Source of the DNA: Auricularia sp. M13
Lineage: Eukaryota > Basidiomycota > Agaricomycetes > Auriculariales > Auriculariaceae
Direction of reading: 5' to 3'
Length of the DNA: 64,000 nucleotides
NCBI GenBank assembly: GCA_037042915.1
Contig: CM073193.1
Location: forward strand, 9,300,001-9,364,000
The position numbers and the translations under genes were made by a program. A model generated the notes under the pieces. That model did not search any database. It was not told the DNA's origin and was given only the letters and a program-made list of their open reading frames with translations. Shown here piece after piece: positions 34,472 through 46,447 of the stretch. Position 1 is the stretch's first letter. The number at the start of each line of letters is the position of its first letter.

Positions 34472-37091
34472 CTGGCAACGGGCGTTAGCGACAGCGACAG
34501 GCGACAGACGGGGAAGCGACAGAGGCGGACGGGGGAAGCGGTAGCGAGCAGCGGAAGCGATAGCGACCGTCGGGGAAGCTATAGCGACCTCCAAGGAACG
34601 GATAGGGACCGAATGTGATCATCGACGTGAAATAGAGGATAGCACTCACGATGTTATGGTATGCTAGTGTGGGTGTTGGTGTTGGACTTGGACTGAGGTG
34701 GGGATGCAGGTTCAAGCAGGGACGGGCGGACTTTGCATTCCAATTTGGAGCCAACCAAATGGTGACTGGTGACTGGACGCATGACGAATTCGAAGCAGCG
34801 GAGCGGGGTCAGTGCGGTCAGCTGACCGAATTGCTCCCGCTTTGCACGCTGACGTGCAGGAAATGGAATGAGGTGGGTGAGATTCCTGCTTGCGGGCTGA
34901 GAGAGAGATCAAGGACTCGCAGTAAACGAGTCTGGGGAAATCGGTCCACACTAGTACTCTCGCGGAACTTTCAGGGAATGGAATCATCTACAGTACCAGG
35001 CTCATGGTTCTTAGATGTCTATTTCATTGTAAAGCACATGCGGACTGTATAGTCGAGTATATATTCCACAGTAGCTTGAAGAGTACTCTCAGCTACCCAT
35101 TCGCTCAACCCAGCAGATTGTGTACACTAAGTACCCAATCGGCCATTTACAACCGGGACCACATTCTCAGAAAAAAATATAGAATCCGCCATCTTTCCAA
35201 GAGTATTCATACTCAAGACTTCTTCGTGGCAACTTATACATAGAGCGAAGTAGCGAAGTCGCGCCGAGTGATCGGACTTTAAACCCCGTTTCCGCCTCTC
35301 TCTTCCTTCCCACGACACTACCCTCCAGACGACTCGACGCGCGCGCTCAGTTTCCCGAACGTAGAGCCCCGGGCGTCTGTACACTTCGTCTCTGGGCGGC
35401 CTGCGAATCAAAGCGTCTTCCAAGGAGCCAGGCTCTTGCTACTGCGTTCACATTTCTGCTTCTGCTCTGTCGGACTGCTCCGGCCAAACTCGACCACGTG
35501 GACTCGCGCGGGTATCCAGTGACTGTTACAGACCCACCGTCATGGCCTGCGCAATCTCTCTCTCAGTCTGGGCCTCGTGGAATTGGAATGGGAATATCCA
35601 TTCTCGTGCTCCTGACAGTGCTGTTCATTTTGCCCTGCCGTAGCACCCGTTCTTCGCTGTGAATCCGTCGATGCGCCGGCTTGGAGTTGTTTCTGACTCT
35701 CCTGTAGCCTGATAAGTCGCATCCGCCCCTTGTTCGTTCTCCCGTGCGGCTCGCGTACTGCTGAGGTTTGACTGGATCATGATGCGCGTTGGAACTGCTG
35801 CACGTAACGGCTTTTGAACTCGCCTTGTTGTTTCATACTTATGCACATGCGTATCTGCCAGTGAGTGGATGGAGGAGCTTGATTATCCGACCCAATGCTG
35901 AGTCCGGACTCCACGATGCGGCGGCTCGACGCCAATCCAAGCCCGCGCTTCATACTGTACCACCTCGCTGCGCATATCTATATCTGCGGTCTACTGCGAG
36001 GGAAACTACAGTCGATGTTCAAGCTTTCACTGTTTCATCCTCTCCAGACACCCGAACTCAGGAGTCTGCATGAGCCGGCCCGGGAGTACTACTACTAGTA
36101 AGGGCTGTCTCGGGCCGCCTGCTAGTCTCCTTTGCAGACTTTATAGTCTCCTTTGCATCCTCTGTTGGAAGATAGTCGTTCCAATTAGAGTCTGCATCAT
36201 AACGCGCGGGTCTGATTGCAAGTCCCCAATTCGGCTGGCACCGTGATCTCGGCTGTGACCGACGATTGCTGATAATTCAAAAAAATCACTTCCACCAGTG
36301 GTAGCAGTCTAATCTACTTGGAATTAGTACCTTATTTACATTTTGGAAATTTGTGAACCACTTTATAGGGGTTCAGTATGCAGTGACGGTCTCTCACAGG
36401 TCGTTGTGCGATCGGGGGACTTATCCGGCGCTTAATCCAGATGCCGCCGGGATGTTCAGTCGGCGACCGAGCAGGCGATAACACGGAAGATTTCACTCTG
36501 AGAACGGCTCTAATAGTCTCTTTGTTTCTCTATGAGCGTTCATAATAGTTGTTATGAGGATTCAACGCGTCTCTTGGGACGCGTCGAGATCACGTGCATC
36601 ACGGCCAACACCGAATTGGGCACTTCCAATCACTCCATTGTAATATCATCTAGACTACAGACTTTACGAAGGAAGATAATCGTTCCAAATGTAAATGCAT
36701 GCCTGACGAGTTCTTCTACTAGTAGGCCTTGTACCGAAACCATTGCAAGACACACGCCCATCTTCCCAGTGACAGAGCGTGGGGTTTCGAGGCTGGACTC
36801 TGCGCAAGTCGAAACTCACGGCATCGAGTCGCGATTGGCGACTCTGATCAGATGTTGTCGCTGTTCCTGCATATCAAGGCATCGAAATTCGACTTTGGTT
36901 CTAGGAAGCAAGAATAGCGTACGAACTGTACACTGCAACTACTGAGTATCTGTACGAGATCTCTCAGATAACAGACGAGATCTCAACAACAGTACTGTAT
37001 CAAATCGCACGAAACATCAATTTACAGTTTACACGTGTGCCTTGGAAAGTTATCAGATGAGTACACACACGATGCTGAGGAATTAAATCGC
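34472..37091. other. 2.6-kb gene-less stretch
   Basis: No gene recognised. About 34485-34610 is a degenerate purine-rich repeat of AGCGACAG / GGGGAAGCG units. A similar short block (GGAAGATARTCGTTCCAA) occurs near 36165 and 36670. Confidence 0.4.
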
Positions 37092-38673
37092 TTACGGAGA
37101 ATTATTCCCACTAGCAGTGACCAACCCCGCGTCCACCATGTACGCGAGCGTATCCCGGATGCTCTCGGGGAGCGTCGTCAGCCGGACGCCGAGCACGCCC
37201 GAGTCGTCGCGCGTGCGGACGAGCGGGCGCGCAGGGCGCACGCCGGGCGTGCCGCGCGGCACGGCGAACGGCAGCGGCGGCGGGCGGAGGGAGTGGTACG
37301 CGTCGTCTGCAGGAATCAGATGCGAGTGCGGGGCGGGAAGGGCTGTCTTACAGTACGCCTGGTTCGTCGTGCTGGCGTTCTGCACTGCTAGGCGCCGGTT
37401 GGACACTTCGGGGCGCAGGAGCGCTTGGACGTGCGTGTCGGCGGTTGGCCTGCGAGCGTTAGTCGATCGGGTATAGATGTGAGACCAGCCTGAGGAGAGG
37501 TGCGCACCGGACGTCGATCCACGGGAAGGCGTCGCCTCCCAGCTTGTGCGCGGGAGGCGGGTGAGTGAAACGCTTGTACAGCCGCACATTACTCTCGTTC
37601 AGCTCCTCGATCCTGCGTTTCGGCAGCAACTCGGGCTTATGAAATACACAATCAGCCAGCAGAGATCAGCATCTTCCGCGAAATCGTACTTACCCCGATA
37701 ACGGCGGGCGGCAGCAGGATGACGGCGTCGAACCGCGGCCGGTGCTCGCGGATGAACGCCCACACCGCCTTGTCCGCGCGCGTCTTGGCGGCGTAGTACT
37801 GCATGACGAACGGCGCCTTCCGGCCCTCGCGCTCGACGAACTCGATGGCGTGCTCGTTGTAGTCGTCCTGATTGCGGGGAGAGGAACGACATCAGAATGT
37901 TGCGAAGCAGCGATGAAACCGGACGTACGGCCGAGTAGACGTAATGTGGATTCTCCGGGTGCGGCTGCAGGACCGTCCCGCCCGTCCCAGTGAACACCAT
38001 GCGCCGTATTCGATGCCTGACGGATTGTGATTGTGAGCGCAGAATGCAATGGGGTTCAATGCAATGCGTACCCGTGAGCGTGTGCGCTCCGCATTATACC
38101 CAGCGTGCCCTGAACGGCCGGCGTTATCACGTCTGGAACCCATCAGCAATAAGACATTTGAAAATATTTGTCTTCTAGGGCCTAATGGAATCACGGCGAC
38201 GCACAAGACGGGTCGTTCTCCGGCGACCTCGGTACATTCGGCGAAGCTGTATGCACGATGGCGTTCACATATCTTGCGCGAGTTCAGTTCATTGCATGAA
38301 CAGGCGAGAAATAAGAGATGACGAACCGGACGGCCTCGTCGAACGCGCCAACCTGCCCCGCGACGTCAGCCCGCCGGCGGTCTAGCTCGTTCATGAATTG
38401 CCAACGTACCGCGCAGATGTCGGGCACGACGACGATGCGGAAACGGCCTTCGTCCCGTTCGCGCGCAAAGAGACGCAGCAGCTCGTCGCCCTTGGGCGCG
38501 CTCCGCACGGCGCCGTGCACGCTGAATCCCGCGTCCAGCAGGCGCCGGACGATCCACGAGCCCACAAAGCCGTTGGCGCCTTGCCATCGCGCGTCAGCTA
38601 CGTGTTGCGGCGGGATGTGCTGCAAAGACTCGCCTGTGACGAGCACTGTTGCTGGCGGCGCGACTGCTGGCAT
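37092..38673 (-). CDS. NAD(P)-dependent epimerase/reductase (dihydroflavonol-reductase-like SDR)
   Basis: Extended short-chain dehydrogenase. Exon 1 (38673-38634) joins exon 2 (from 38579) across a 54-nt GC..AG intron to give TVLVTGANGFVGSWIVRRLL, the glycine-rich NAD(P) motif. Later exons encode FRIVVVPDI, GAFDEAVR, VNAIVHTASPNVP (about 38240-38190), IRRMVFTGTGGTV (about 38010), the active-site YYAAKTRADKAVW with Tyr-xxx-Lys (about 37800), AVILLPPAVIG, FPWIDVR, and a C-terminal domain ending ESIRDTLAYMVD before the stop at 37092. The pattern fits the fungal dihydroflavonol-4-reductase-like / ketoreductase group; substrate unknown. The roughly 30 residues normally found between HTASP and the beta-5 strand are not recognised (38190-38020), so that part of the model is unresolved. 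Confidence 0.8.
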
Positions 38674-39439
38674 CCTGGCGGTCTGGTGCAAAGCGTCGGA
38701 GGAGAAGGAATGGCCGTCGGAAATCCGAGGTCCGTCGGGATCAGGGCCTGTGATCCGCTCTCGGCAATCTCAGATTCGAATCGAGGATTCCAATTCGTCA
38801 CGGGGATTTGCGCGGATTCTCACGTGCTGTTGCCGCTTTTGGGAGCTTGATAACACGACTTCGTTGTGCCTACAGGTTGACAACTGACAGGCGTTGCAGT
38901 CAGTGAGTACAGGATTGGCTTCAGGATGCCGAGGGAGAAGCACACCGTGTTTGTTGGATTTTACGCAATGCACCCCGATCAACGTCCACGCCAACTCCCG
39001 ACCGATATGTAAGCGCTAGCTTTGGCATGCTGCACCAGACGGAGACGCAGGGAACGCTTCAACGTGGATTGGACTGAGCGGCTTCTGCACATGAGGTGAT
39101 ACCGTGAGCGCCTGAGGCCCGGTGGTATGCACGCCTTTGCGTGCCTGCAGATTAGAAGGAAGCGCCTGCTGTACCAGAAGGAGGAGCGATGCTTCGCACT
39201 GTCGGTAGGAAGCTCGCAGTAATCTACAAATTGAGAGAGAGAGGAAACTAAGAATACATCGGTCACGGACGTACAAACGAAAAAGCCTTCGAACCAAACC
39301 CGTTGGTTTGCAGAGATCTATGAATCATGAGGCGGCTCTGGCAACGGCTTCTCTGGCGGCTTGCTGTCTGAACTCGGGGTTTTATCTGTCAACGATGCAG
39401 CAGGCTGTGTGATGCGCAAGATTGGGGGGATGCGGCACA
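38674..39439. other. gene-less stretch
   Basis: No gene is recognised except possibly the terminal exons of the 7TM gene, whose 3' end could reach into this stretch. Confidence 0.35.
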
Positions 39440-40927
39440 ACCAGAGGTACCAGGTTCTCCTCAAGCCCTACGAAATTTTTATCAAACGCATGAACTTGGA
39501 TGATCAGGAATTTGACATACCGAGACAGTGCCGAAGATAAGAAAGGTTACTAGGGGTACTAAATTCGGCGTCAGTGAGATTATACGACGGTATGAATGAT
39601 TTCTCTGCGCCGACCTATGCCACCGGCTCCAACGGCCAGAAAGTGCGATGTAGGACTCGGGGCAAGCTCGTCTATGGCGCTGCAATGTGTCCAGGAAATG
39701 AGCAACACCGGTTGGAAGGTACAGTAGCCTGCACCGGGACTCACACAATGCTGAGACGCGGTCACGTCGATTAGTTGGCGCTGCGCGGTGCGGAGGGAAC
39801 AGAATACGCACATCACTGTGAAGGTAATGACGATCTGGAATAAGCAGAGTCGCAGAAGCAGGGCCATCCACGCGTTATGCGGGGAGGCGTCGCTCATGAG
39901 TTGGCGCCAGGCACTGATCCCGACGAGCTTGAACGCATCCTTAATGCGCACAACGAGATAGACTGCAGTGATGCGGAATCTTCAATAACAACACGATCGA
40001 AGTTTCGTAGCGGCAGTGCTTACCACTGGCCACAATAGCTACGGCGTAAGCTACCAGCATAATTACCAAGGGCCCCTTCTTGCTAGGAGGACTTGGTCAA
40101 AAACGAGGTGTGATTAAGCTGTGTGGATGCTCACAAAAAGAATGGGCTGCCGTCGGCAAACCGACAAACCAGGGCCCCGCGGTCAAGCAGGAGTTCATCC
40201 CCCAACGATAGTGCCGCCTGTTTACCGCATTATTGGATCGGGTCCCAGCTCCAGGAGTGTGACAACGGACCTCTGCCTGGGCGAGAATGTAGACAACGAA
40301 AGCAGCGCCGGGCAACGAAGACATCTCGGTACCGTCAGTGTCGCTGATCGCGGGACGAAGCTCACTCACTGCTACCCGCAGTAGTTGAGGCAGTGGCCTG
40401 GGAGTCCCCTGCTTGCTGGGCAATGTCACGGCAAGCTGTATCGGTCAGAGGAGGTTAGGCGTGTTGTCACCGTGCCGACGCACATGTATGACTATAGTGA
40501 CCGCGGCAGCCGCGGCCCTATTCCGTATGAGCCTTGAGAGCGTATGCGGCAGACAGATTCACGTACATCGTGAGCCCGCCTTGCATCAGTCCTAGCTGGA
40601 AGAAGCAAAGGCTCCGTGCGGGTGTGGGGTTGAGCAGCTGCCCAGACAGAGGACTTGCCATATCCTTTTTCGTCAGTACGCCCAGATTGCCAGGAATAAG
40701 AAACGCACAGAAGGGCGACTCCGAAAGCGAAGACGACGAGAGCGAGGAGAAAATTAACGAGCGCCGCATTGCGTGCTGGAATCTTCGATACCGCGAATGT
40801 CACCAGGACGAGTGGAAGAAGAATAAGCCCCCCGGTGATCACAAGGGTGAAGTATGCGCCCTGCGCAATCTGCGTCCCGGGCTCGTGCAGCCGCTGGACG
40901 AGGGCCTCCACGTCGGGCGCCATTGTC
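39440..40927 (-). CDS. basidiomycete 7TM membrane protein (receptor-like)
   Basis: ATG at 40927 opens an extracellular N-terminus, then TM1 YFTLVITGGLILLPLVLVTF and TM2 LVNFLLALVVFAFGVALL. After a short intron come PTPARSLCFFQLGLMQGG (TM3) and, further down, AFVVYILAQ (about 40310), LVIMLVAYAVAIVAS (about 40040), VYLVVRIKDAFKLVGISAW (about 39920), MALLLRLCLFQIVITFTVM (TM6) and SLTPNLVPLVTFLIFGTV (TM7, about 39540). The order and spacing match a large family of 7TM proteins in Agaricomycetes resembling GPCRs; ligand and signalling are unknown. Exon joints are only partly resolved and the 3' end is uncertain. Confidence 0.65.
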
Positions 40928-41717
40928 ACGGTGGGCCCGGACAGAGTTGATGGCGGGGGGCAGCCAACGGGAGTGGTGATGGTGACGCTTAAATAAACAG
41001 TCCAGGTCACCTGTGCGGAACGGGTGCGTTGCTTCAAGTTGACAAGCGGGGTCGGCTCGCTGCTCAAACGACAGGCAGTGCAGGCATTGCCATTGAGAAG
41101 CGAGTTGAACCGAAGCTAGCTTAATACCTGGGATAGTTGGTGAGATGCCCAAGCATATCCTGGCCATGTACCTCACTTTACCTCGGCCAGGCGGCTGCAA
41201 GTCGCCCTATTTCGGGACCTGATAGGATATTCTCGGCTCCGGATGCACAGCAGCTAGTCGACCCAAGACCCTTACTGTAACAGAGCTGGTGCAGAGCATG
41301 TCACTTTGAGCCGGCTTTGAGCGCCACGTGCGGAAGGTCCAAGTTACGTAAGTTCGTACTGAGGAGGTGGTTGCGGTCCGAAAACCGGGAGCGGACTTCA
41401 AAAGGGCTTGTGCATGTTGCCGTCCTTCCGTCACGTGTGCCGCGCGGGATCCTCGCTCTGGGACCCTTACCTCTAATGTGGACGGCTGGTCATGACTCGA
41501 GGACGCAGGCATTTGTGAAATCAATTGCCTACGATGTTGCGCGCGGACTTGAACCTCATGCAGTGTATGTATCGTTCGTTACAGTAACACCAAAAGCTCT
41601 CATTTCCGAACTTTGACCTGCAGCCGCCTGGATGCGAGCACATTCGGGGCGTTTGCGGCGACCTTTCAGGACTCTGTACATAGGGCGCTTTCCGAACTGG
41701 CAGCATCGATCAACACA
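40928..41717. other. intergenic / 5' region of F-box gene 1
   Basis: No separate gene. Coding-like sequence homologous to the N-terminus of F-box protein 2 starts at about 41628, upstream of the first in-frame ATG. Confidence 0.4.
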
Positions 41718-43181
41718 ATGGCGCCTATTAACCGACTGCCGGCGGAGCTGCTCTGCGAGATCGCGCACAACCTTCCATTACCCAGCCTCGGTCGCGCTAG
41801 GGCCGTCTGCAGGAAATGGCACGACACCTTTGACCGGGATACGCGTCTATGGTCTCACATCGAGGTGCATCTGAACGACTACCCACCGTGGTGGACGAGG
41901 CTGTTAGCGCCGCTACTCGCACGAAGTCGGAAATTCCCCCTTCGGCTCCAGGTGCTCTTCCAGTGTACCTCGCACGCGTTCCACTTCCAGGAGTGTCTGA
42001 AGCTCGTCTGTGCGCATATGGACCATATCGTTGAGCTGTCCATCGCGCTTCCTTCTTCGGCTATTGGTCTATGTTGTAGCGTGCTTTCGACGGTCGCCGC
42101 GCCCGTGTTGGAGACTTTCCGAATCATTGCTGTGGACGGGACCGCGGACCGCTTGATCAGAAACCTACCGGAAGGGCTGTTCGCCGGACATGCTCCGCGC
42201 CTTCATACGCTCTATGCCAAAGGCGCCATTGTAAGTCCTGCCGGAGGCGTGGGTCTTTCGCGCCTCAGATCTATCACATACGACCATTATCCCGCATTGG
42301 CGCTCGTCTCTTCCATTATCAACTCTCTGGAGCATTGTAAAGCTTTGGAACGACTTGTGCTTCTGACCGGAGCAATCGCCGACCCTGCTCCAGTGCCCGC
42401 GCACTATGTACCAACGGTCAAAACGCTACTTCTGGCCGACATGCATGACGGCGGGACAGAAGCGCTACTAGAGCACTTCGACTCTGTGCCGACAACCGTC
42501 CTCTCCTACGGCAATCACACGGCCGTGGCGCCCAGCAGACTGGTATCCCATTTTAGTAAAGGCGAGGCCTTCAAGGAACTCGACATGTGCATCCGGCCGT
42601 GCGGGCTCTACTCGCACCCGCAGCGCGAGTCGCCGTTGTGCACGATCAGTGTGAACGGCACGCTCGTCGACGTGGACGTCAGCGTCGTCCTGCTGAACGA
42701 CGTCCTCTCTAACGCCCACTCCGACAGCGTGTATCTTGGGGGCCTCGAGCGGCTCGCGCTACCGCTCCCGCTGGGCAATCTGTTCATGCTTATGTGGCCG
42801 CAGCTGAGGGCGCTGCGCCGCCTCACGCTGTACACCGATGGTCACTGGGAGAACCTTCTGCCCACGATCCTCGCGCCCCATGAGCCGCCCATCACGCTGG
42901 ACACGCTCAGCTTTGTCGGCGCCGCGCACGCTCCAAGGTTGATGGACACGGCCACATGGCACGACGTCGTACTGCGCGTCTTGACCGCGCTGTGCAACGC
43001 TACCACAGGCCGCATCCGCCGGCTTGTGCTGCTCGGCTTACCCGCTCTGGCGCTCTCTGAAGACGAGGTCAAGGCATATGTGGACGAGGTCGTCATTGAG
43101 CCTGATCCTCCAGCTGATCGCAGACCAGGCTGCGAACAGTGGTATTGGGAAATGGGCGAGGATAACGCTATGCACTTGTAG
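41718..43181 (+). CDS. F-box protein 1 (paralog of 49156-50745)
   Basis: Intronless frame of 487 residues from the first in-frame ATG. The F-box is at the N-terminus: INRLPAELLCEIAHNLPLPS then RAVCRKWHDTFDRDTRLW. Leucine-rich, LRR-like segments follow (APRLHTLYAKGA, LERLVLLTGA, LERLALPLPLGNL, IRRLVLLGLPAL). The protein ends near EQWYWEMGEDN. Homology to F-box protein 2 extends 30 codons upstream of this ATG, to about 41628 where the paralog has its ATG but this copy has CTG, so either an upstream exon supplies the start or the original start was lost. F-box proteins link substrates to SCF ubiquitin ligase through Skp1; targets unknown. Confidence 0.8.
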   Translation: MAPINRLPAELLCEIAHNLPLPSLGRARAVCRKWHDTFDRDTRLWSHIEVHLNDYPPWWTRLLAPLLARSRKFPLRLQVLFQCTSHAFHFQECLKLVCAHMDHIVELSIALPSSAIGLCCSVLSTVAAPVLETFRIIAVDGTADRLIRNLPEGLFAGHAPRLHTLYAKGAIVSPAGGVGLSRLRSITYDHYPALALVSSIINSLEHCKALERLVLLTGAIADPAPVPAHYVPTVKTLLLADMHDGGTEALLEHFDSVPTTVLSYGNHTAVAPSRLVSHFSKGEAFKELDMCIRPCGLYSHPQRESPLCTISVNGTLVDVDVSVVLLNDVLSNAHSDSVYLGGLERLALPLPLGNLFMLMWPQLRALRRLTLYTDGHWENLLPTILAPHEPPITLDTLSFVGAAHAPRLMDTATWHDVVLRVLTALCNATTGRIRRLVLLGLPALALSEDEVKAYVDEVVIEPDPPADRRPGCEQWYWEMGEDNAMHL

Positions 43182-43895
43182 CATTGGAATCCACTATTTT
43201 TATTCACGCATTACTATGGGATACGCTGTACACAATGCTATGTATGGGATCTTATCGCTCCAGGTCCAAAAAAAGGACAGGCAAACCGTCGAGATGCAAG
43301 CTGTTGAGTCGGTGTTTGAAACCGTTCCCGACTCTTGCCTCCGCTCTACCAATGCATCCATAGCCGTCACGTGCAGCAGAACTGCACTGCTCATATTTGG
43401 CATCAAATATGTCTAAGCTACCTTTCTGCGCCCAGCGCAGTCTATTTCTCGGACGTATCGACCAACAATGCTACTGCACTCCTGAGCCAGGATCGTCGCT
43501 CGAAACTGGTGATCATGCGCACTATCCCACCAGTTCGCATTATCGTGCTATGAGGTTCTCCTGGGATCATAACAATTCACTGTGTATCCTTCCTGCGGGT
43601 CCGCGCCGTAACTATCTTCTCATAGCCGACGAATCTGGTTTTCTACGACTACGGTTTGCGCTTAAGCTGCACTCGCCGCGCGAAATGATCGCTACCTCCT
43701 GTCCAACTGTGGACTCGCCTCGACCGCGTTTAGGAGTTCTGCCGGCCCACAGGTCTTCGTCGCACCGCGATATGGACGCTTGACCCTGGACTTCCACCGC
43801 GGCACTGGCTGAAACGGCTGTCCTTCGTAGGCGCTGTACGTCCTCGCTGCAGTATGGCAGCCAGCAAGTCCTGATTTTGGTTATCTAGTTCCAAG
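43182..43895. other. gene-less stretch
   Basis: Nothing recognised between F-box gene 1 and the coiled-coil gene. Confidence 0.4.
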
Positions 43896-46447
43896 ATGAC
43901 AGGCACCCCTTTATCCGACCGCGACGGCGAAAGTGGTACGCAGAAAATGCCCCTTGAAGCTGCATCGATGCTATACTAACTCTGAGCACGCGCGTAGAAG
44001 TCCTCCTCGGCGAGCTTGCCGTTTTCTTCGCGGATTTGTACGCAGACGCAACGCGCGTCAGTCTTGCGCGCGCGATCCTCCAGGCGGCGTTCGACGCGCA
44101 CGAAGACACCGCCGCGCAACTGGACCTCGTGCGCGCGCGCCTACAGGCGGCCAACTCAGATTTGTCGGAGCTGCTCGCCGTGCAGGCCGCGTCCAACGCA
44201 AGCAGGAGTCCGAGTCCGAGCCCGGCTGCGCATCCTAAACGACCGGCGTCTGCTGCAGCTGCGCACTCTACCCCGCTGGTTAACGACGGCCCTCATGCAC
44301 GCGCTCCGTGGCCCTCGCCTGATGCATCGCCCGAGCGCCCGACGACGAAGCTGCGGCTGTTGCGCAGCAGCGTCGTCTTAAGTCCCGCCAACCCGAAGCC
44401 TGCGCGCCGCGTGACGTTTTCGGTTGCACCGGCCGTCGATGAACGGCGCGCGGAGCGACCGCGGCCAGATGTGCTCGAGGCGTCGACGAATAACGCGTTA
44501 GGGCTCGAGAATGGCACGACGAGCCCCACCAACGGAAGCGGCACGTCGTCTGGTTCGCCTTCCAGAGCGACGCTCGATGACGTGCCGGGTACCGCTTCAC
44601 AAGATGCCACGACGGCAACACCGGCGCTGCTGCTGCTTCAATCTCCCGCCACCCTGCTACCCATTGGCGTTGCGGCTGACGCGTCCGTTCCAGTGCCGGC
44701 GCAACGCCACATCAGGCAGCGGCCGCGCTCGCTCCAGCTCGACTTGCTGAACGTCGCGCCGCCGATGGCCTCCGAATTCGAAGATGAAGAGCCGCTCACG
44801 CCGCGCCCGCGTCTTCCCAGCGCCGGTTCTCTTGGGCCTATGCAGCATGTGGGCGCTGTTCCTCGCACACACATGCCCCATGTCGAGATATGCAGCGCGC
44901 CCTCGTCCAGGTCGGTCTGGGCGGGCGCAGAGAGGCCATCCGCAATTGCAAACACTCGAGGACCAACACCAGCGGACGCTACGTCCCTCGCCTTCGACAC
45001 GCTTGCTCCGCTGGACGCGGTGCAGACCCACATTACCGACACTGAGGCCGCGCTCGACTCGACGGACTCGGCAGCGCTGGCGGGGACGGATGCCGCGGTC
45101 ACGCCCCTCGCACAGATGGATTCGGACGCGCCGGTGCTGCATGCTCGTGTCGCGGAGCTTGAGGCCGAGCTGGCCTCGCAGGCAGAGGCGCTGGCGCGCA
45201 CGGAGGCTGCGCTCGTGCGCGCCTGGGACCGCGCGGAGCAGATCGCGGACGCGCGCGCCGAGATGGAGGTCGAGCTTGGCGCGGTGCGCGCGGAGCGGGA
45301 CGCTGTGCGTGCGGAACTGGATGGTGTGCGCGCGCAGCGCGATGCCTTGCACGCGGAGCTGGCACACGCGACGCTGGTGCTGGCGCTGCGGCCGTCTGAG
45401 CCCGCGCCGGCGGAGCAGCTAGGGGCGGTCACGGGCTCTGCGTGGTTGAGCGCGGGCGGGGTCGAGACCACGAGCCGGACGCGGCAGCGCTCGATGAAAT
45501 GGGTCGGGGACGCGCACGCCCTGTCCGACTCAGACGCCGTCTTTCACGCTGCTCAACTCGCGGGCCAACTGGCGGAGCAAGATTTGGATGCGGACTCGGA
45601 CGTGGAGCTGGCGGCGGCGCATGAGTGCATTGCGCAGCTCGAGGTGGGTGTGGAGCGTGCTGAGCGCGATGCGCGGCGTGCGAGGGCGGATTTGGAGGCT
45701 GCGTTGGAGGTTCGTGCGCGCGTCCGTTCCTTTGTTCGTTTCTGGTTCTGACAGTTTTCATTTTCTCCCTTGCTGATGACAGGAACGGGATGCTGCACAG
45801 TCCGAAAGAGATGCTGCGCGGTCAGAGCTGAAACGGCTTTGCGTCGATGCCGGCCCTCGAGTGAGCGATGCCCACGGCGCTCGCGAAGATGAATTAGTCA
45901 CTCTCATCGCTATCGTGGTGTCGGCGCAGGCTACCCTTGGCCACTACAAGCAGGTATGTCAATCTTTTTGTGCTGCCGGCCGTTGGCTGACTCGCAGCGC
46001 CCAGGTCGTCGCCGAAGAGCGCCGCAAGTCGCAGCATGCATCTCGCCAGGTGAGCATGTTTCTCTTCAACCTGCCGATTCCTACAAGACTGCGCCTCTGA
46101 CTGCACCTTTTCAATAGCTCACGATGAGCCTGGATGAGTTGACGGCGACTCAAAGTAAGCTCTGTACAGCCAAAACCGAGCTCTCCACAGCCAAAACGGA
46201 GCTCTCGCACGCCCACACCGAGCTCTCCATGACCCAAGCTGAGCTTGCCGATACGCAACGCGCCCTGATCGCGTGCGATGCGGAGCTGGACGCGCACGCC
46301 GTCGCGCTGCACGATGCATGCATCCGCTTGGTCGACCAGGGCCGGCTGCTTGCCGAGCGCGACGTGCAGATCGCCGTGCTGACTGCGGATTGGCTTCTCG
46401 CGCGGTGCGAGGCCCAGGCGGCTCGTATGCAGCAGCTGCTTTGGTGA
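43896..46447 (+). CDS. large coiled-coil protein (765 aa)
   Basis: Five exons (43896-43935, 43998-45709, 45783-45953, 46005-46049, 46118-46447) close exactly in phase to 765 residues. The N-terminal helical region (VLLGELAVFFADLYADATRV) is followed by a long Ser/Pro/Ala-rich disordered part (about residues 70-370). A long coiled coil rich in Ala, Glu and Arg comes next (for example RAEMEVELGAVRAERDAVRA) and resumes after each intron. Near the C-terminus a 7-residue unit (AKTELST-type) is repeated about four times at 46160-46260, reflecting a 21-nt DNA repeat. No catalytic motif is seen. Likely a structural or scaffold protein; I do not recognise the family. Confidence 0.8.

Noticed and set aside
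44280-45471. Long antisense ORFs opposite the coiled-coil gene
   Set aside because: Shadows of an Ala/Arg/Glu-rich, very GC-rich coding region; the + strand frame continues in phase across four introns.
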